Positions 4,475-6,971 of a stretch of DNA of 6,971 nucleotides are shown piece by piece. The stretch lies in the NCBI GenBank assembly GCA_017652965.1, contig JAGBZZ010000207.1, forward strand, positions 1 to 6,971, written 5' to 3'. The DNA is from Clostridia bacterium (GTDB taxonomy: Bacteria > Bacillota_A > Clostridia > Oscillospirales > CAG-272). Below the pieces are notes generated by a model that worked only from the letters and a program-made list of their open reading frames with translations, had not been told where the DNA came from and made no database searches. Made by a program: the position numbers and the translations under genes. Each line of letters starts with the position of its first letter. Position 1 is the first letter of the stretch.

Positions 4475-6971
4475 TCAGATCTCCATGGTGCTTTTGGTGT
4501 AGGGGGTTCCCGCCTCGCTGATATTGCGGTGGAAGCCCTCGTAAAGCAGAATGCCGTCCTCGTTGTGGACGCATTTGCCGGTGCAGCGGACGGTAAACTC
4601 GCCGAGGGTCGGATGCAGCCAGGGATACTCGGCTTGGCGGATCTTACCGGTCGTGCGCATCGCCTCGACCATGGCATTGACTACCTCGGTATGCCCCTCC
4701 TTGACGCGGGAATACCAGAAGCTATAGCATTCTGCGGGGGTCATGTCGGGGTCAGCCCCCAAAAGGCCGCGCATGCGGCTATCGGCAAACAGCTCACACG
4801 TGCCGGCGTTTTCGTCGATACGGATGACCCAAAGCCCAACGTTGACCTGGGAAAGGATGGCCTTGGGGTCAAAGCGGACGAGGTGCTTGTTTTCCTGCAG
4901 CTTGCCGAGGTCGGCCAGAAATCCCCAGCTTTCGGGGGTGAAATCGCGGATAAAGCGGGCTTCAAAGTCGGTCGCGTCGGTGGGCTTACCAAAGAGGTAT
5001 CCTTGCAGGGTCTGCGCCCCAAGGTCACACAGTACGGCAAGCTCGTCAAGCGTTTCGATCCCCTCAAGGCAGACCTCAAAGGAATTGGCCTTGGCGATCT
5101 CCAGGATATTGCTGATCACGGCGTAGTTGTAGGAGGAATCCTTGATATCCTTGATAAATACGCGATCCACCTTGATGTTGTCGGCGTGGATCTGCTTCAG
5201 ATAGGCAAGGTTGGCATAGCCTGTGCCAAAGTCGTCCAGCGCAATGCGGATGCCCACACTGCGGAAGCGCTCAAAGGTAATGGCAAGGGCCTCGCTCATC
5301 TCCATCTGAACCGATTCTGTCAGCTCGATGGTCAGGGCATCTCCCGGCAGGTTGTACTTGGCAAGCAGGGCAATGATCCTGTCTGCCACGTCGTTTTCCT
5401 TCAGCTGAACGGGAGAGAAGTTTACGGCAATGCGGAAGGTGGGCAGCATGCTTCGCCAGATGCAGCACTGTGAAAGGGCGCGCTCCAGGATCCAAAGCCC
5501 GACCTTGTTGATGAGATTCGTCCTCTCAAGCAAAGGGATGATCTCAGCAGGCCGGATCTGCCCGCGAGCCTTGGATTCATAGCGCAGAAGCGCCTCCGCC
5601 CCCACCACGGTATAGTCAAGCGCCGAAACCAGGGGCTGATAGTGGACGTAAAAGCTGTCGAAATCGTGCAGGATCGAGCCCTTCAGCTCCTCCAAAAGCT
5701 CAATGCTGGTGGCTCTTCTCTCAAAGTCCTCCTGCGAGAAGAAGGAGATCGCACCGCCCTTCTTTTTGGAGGTTTCCTTCAATAGCTGAATGGCGTACTC
5801 GTATACGTTGTTCGCATCGGTGTATAGCCCCTTTTCATAGGGCACGACCGCGGCCGAAACGTTCAGCCGGCCGTCAAGCGCGGATACGATCCTTTCAAAG
5901 CAGGAGGTAATCTCATCGTTTTCCCCCTCCTCAAAGAGGACGGCAAAGCGATCCTTCTCCATATGGTAAACGGTATGCGTCGGGAAAAGCTCCTCCAGCG
6001 TGCGTGCCAGAAGGCAAAGCAGAGAATCGCCGGTGTCACGCCCCTTTTTCAAGTTGATGGTCGAAAGGTCATCGATGTCAAGAAGCATGAATTTCGTAAA
6101 GGCGGGGGGCGTTTCGCTCTGCATATCGCGCAGGAACTTCTGGCGGTTGAAAAGCCCGGTGATGGGGCTGTACCACGGGCGCAGCGCCTGGTCGGAAATA
6201 CGCCCGATCAGAAGGAAGGGGCGCCCGTCGTTCATAATGGTATGCCCGCGGCTGCTGACCCACGTAGGCATGCCGTCGTGGGTGATAAGACGGAAGTTGG
6301 CAAGATGTACTGCGGTTTCCTGGTCAAGCACCTTGTTGACGTCGGCAGTAAAGGTTGCACGGTCGGCAGGGTGGATGGCCTCGGTCATCTGGTCAAGCGT
6401 TATGCAGGCGTTGTTTTCACAGGGGATGCGGTACTTCGCGGCGATCTCGCCAAAGAAATAGGATTTATCGCTTTCAATGTCATACAGGTAGAGATAATCC
6501 TCGGTGCTCTGGCTGAGGATCGAGAGGAACTGCAAAAACTTTTCAAGCTGGATCTGCTTGACGCCCTTGCCCCCCTCCTGCCAGGTGGCCAACCGCTTGC
6601 TTTCGCCCTTGTTGCGGTACATCAGGCGGTCACAGCGGGCAAAGGTGTCCGAAAATTCCTTGTCACGCTCGGGCTGGAAGGCGGTGATACCTACGGCACA
6701 GGAGATGTGGATATCGGGATGGTCGGGCAGGGTCAGGGTCTCAAGCTTTGCGGCGCACCGCTCGATCAGGGCAATCGTGCTTTCGGTATTCTTGCTTTCT
6801 ACCAACACCAAGAACTCGTCGCCGCCAATGCGGAATACGTGTTGGGGGGCAAAGCCGGACTTCAGATGCAGGGCAATAGCGCGAAGCATCTCGTCGCCCA
6901 TCGTATGCCCGAAAAAGTCGTTGGTCACCTTCAGGCGGATTACGTCAAACAGGGCAACCACAAACGAGATA
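4475..6971 (-). CDS. Multi-domain c-di-GMP protein, 3' part: GGDEF-PAS-GGDEF(deg.)-EAL-PAS
   Basis: The frame is open from the right edge (complement) to TGA at 4477-4475, so the 5' end is missing; a GTG at 6961 is inside the first domain and is not the start. Numbering from that GTG, the first GGDEF domain (residues 1-125) is intact, with RIGGDEF at 44-50, but has FAPQ where the inhibitory RxxD site would be. A PAS-like domain follows (about 150-258). A second GGDEF-like domain (about 262-412) reads EKDRF at 335-339 and should not be catalytic. The EAL domain (about 425-672) is complete: Glu456, Asn514, Glu546, Asp576-Asp577 (DDFGTGY), Lys597, Asp599, Glu633 and Gln653. A C-terminal PAS-like domain (about 695-815) closes the protein, an unusual place since PAS sensors mostly precede the output domains. 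The protein could both synthesise and hydrolyse c-di-GMP. No membrane segment is visible in this part. The gene converges on the XRE island. Confidence 0.92.
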   Translation of the reverse strand, partial: ISFVVALFDVIRLKVTNDFFGHTMGDEMLRAIALHLKSGFAPQHVFRIGGDEFLVLVESKNTESTIALIERCAAKLETLTLPDHPDIHISCAVGITAFQPERDKEFSDTFARCDRLMYRNKGESKRLATWQEGGKGVKQIQLEKFLQFLSILSQSTEDYLYLYDIESDKSYFFGEIAAKYRIPCENNACITLDQMTEAIHPADRATFTADVNKVLDQETAVHLANFRLITHDGMPTWVSSRGHTIMNDGRPFLLIGRISDQALRPWYSPITGLFNRQKFLRDMQSETPPAFTKFMLLDIDDLSTINLKKGRDTGDSLLCLLARTLEELFPTHTVYHMEKDRFAVLFEEGENDEITSCFERIVSALDGRLNVSAAVVPYEKGLYTDANNVYEYAIQLLKETSKKKGGAISFFSQEDFERRATSIELLEELKGSILHDFDSFYVHYQPLVSALDYTVVGAEALLRYESKARGQIRPAEIIPLLERTNLINKVGLWILERALSQCCIWRSMLPTFRIAVNFSPVQLKENDVADRIIALLAKYNLPGDALTIELTESVQMEMSEALAITFERFRSVGIRIALDDFGTGYANLAYLKQIHADNIKVDRVFIKDIKDSSYNYAVISNILEIAKANSFEVCLEGIETLDELAVLCDLGAQTLQGYLFGKPTDATDFEARFIRDFTPESWGFLADLGKLQENKHLVRFDPKAILSQVNVGLWVIRIDENAGTCELFADSRMRGLLGADPDMTPAECYSFWYSRVKEGHTEVVNAMVEAMRTTGKIRQAEYPWLHPTLGEFTVRCTGKCVHNEDGILLYEGFHRNISEAGTPYTKSTMEI

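Noticed and set aside
4529..5473. Long plus-strand open frame (314 codons)
   Set aside because: It is a shadow of the EAL/PAS part of the minus-strand gene, which has complete catalytic motifs in its own frame.

Overview
The window looks like a chromosomal segment from a Gram-positive Clostridia-type bacterium (Firmicutes) of moderately high GC. This rests on the SipW-like (ER-type) signal peptidase, the style of the GGDEF/EAL signalling proteins, AGG-type ribosome binding sites and rho-independent terminators. Genus cannot be fixed from the sequence alone.

Left half (1-3841, + strand): a tightly packed gene row of three. (1) The 3' part of an unrecognised protein that enters the window in 18-bp tandem repeats, continues as a very acidic linker and ends in a basic, folded-looking domain. 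(2) A SipW-like signal peptidase with its Ser/His/Asp residues in place. (3) A membrane-anchored c-di-GMP phosphodiesterase: Cache-like extracytoplasmic sensor, degenerate GGDEF, complete EAL. Gaps of 17 and 8 nt suggest one transcript, closed by a strong hairpin (3793-3841) that can work in both directions.

Middle (3842-4474): a small, more AT-rich control island. A 78-residue XRE-type repressor gene points left. Upstream of it lie three near-identical palindromes (consensus GTGGWAYTCCAC), a plausible leftward -10 box and a perfect rightward sigma-A promoter (TTGACA-17-TATAAT). The arrangement resembles a phage-like or mobile-element genetic switch. The rightward promoter, however, leads only into a 5'-less remnant whose C-terminus resembles SLOG-family proteins, and then into a terminator at 4379-4421. 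It may therefore yield only a short RNA of about 220 nt.

Right half (4475-6971, - strand): the 3' part of a large multi-domain c-di-GMP protein, ordered GGDEF (intact) - PAS - degenerate GGDEF - EAL (complete) - PAS. Its 5' end lies beyond the window.

Two EAL proteins thus converge on the small regulatory island. One is membrane-anchored with only phosphodiesterase potential; the other could both make and degrade c-di-GMP. The most unusual parts are the three-operator switch with its apparently lost target gene, and the unknown acidic protein coupled to a SipW-like peptidase and a c-di-GMP phosphodiesterase.
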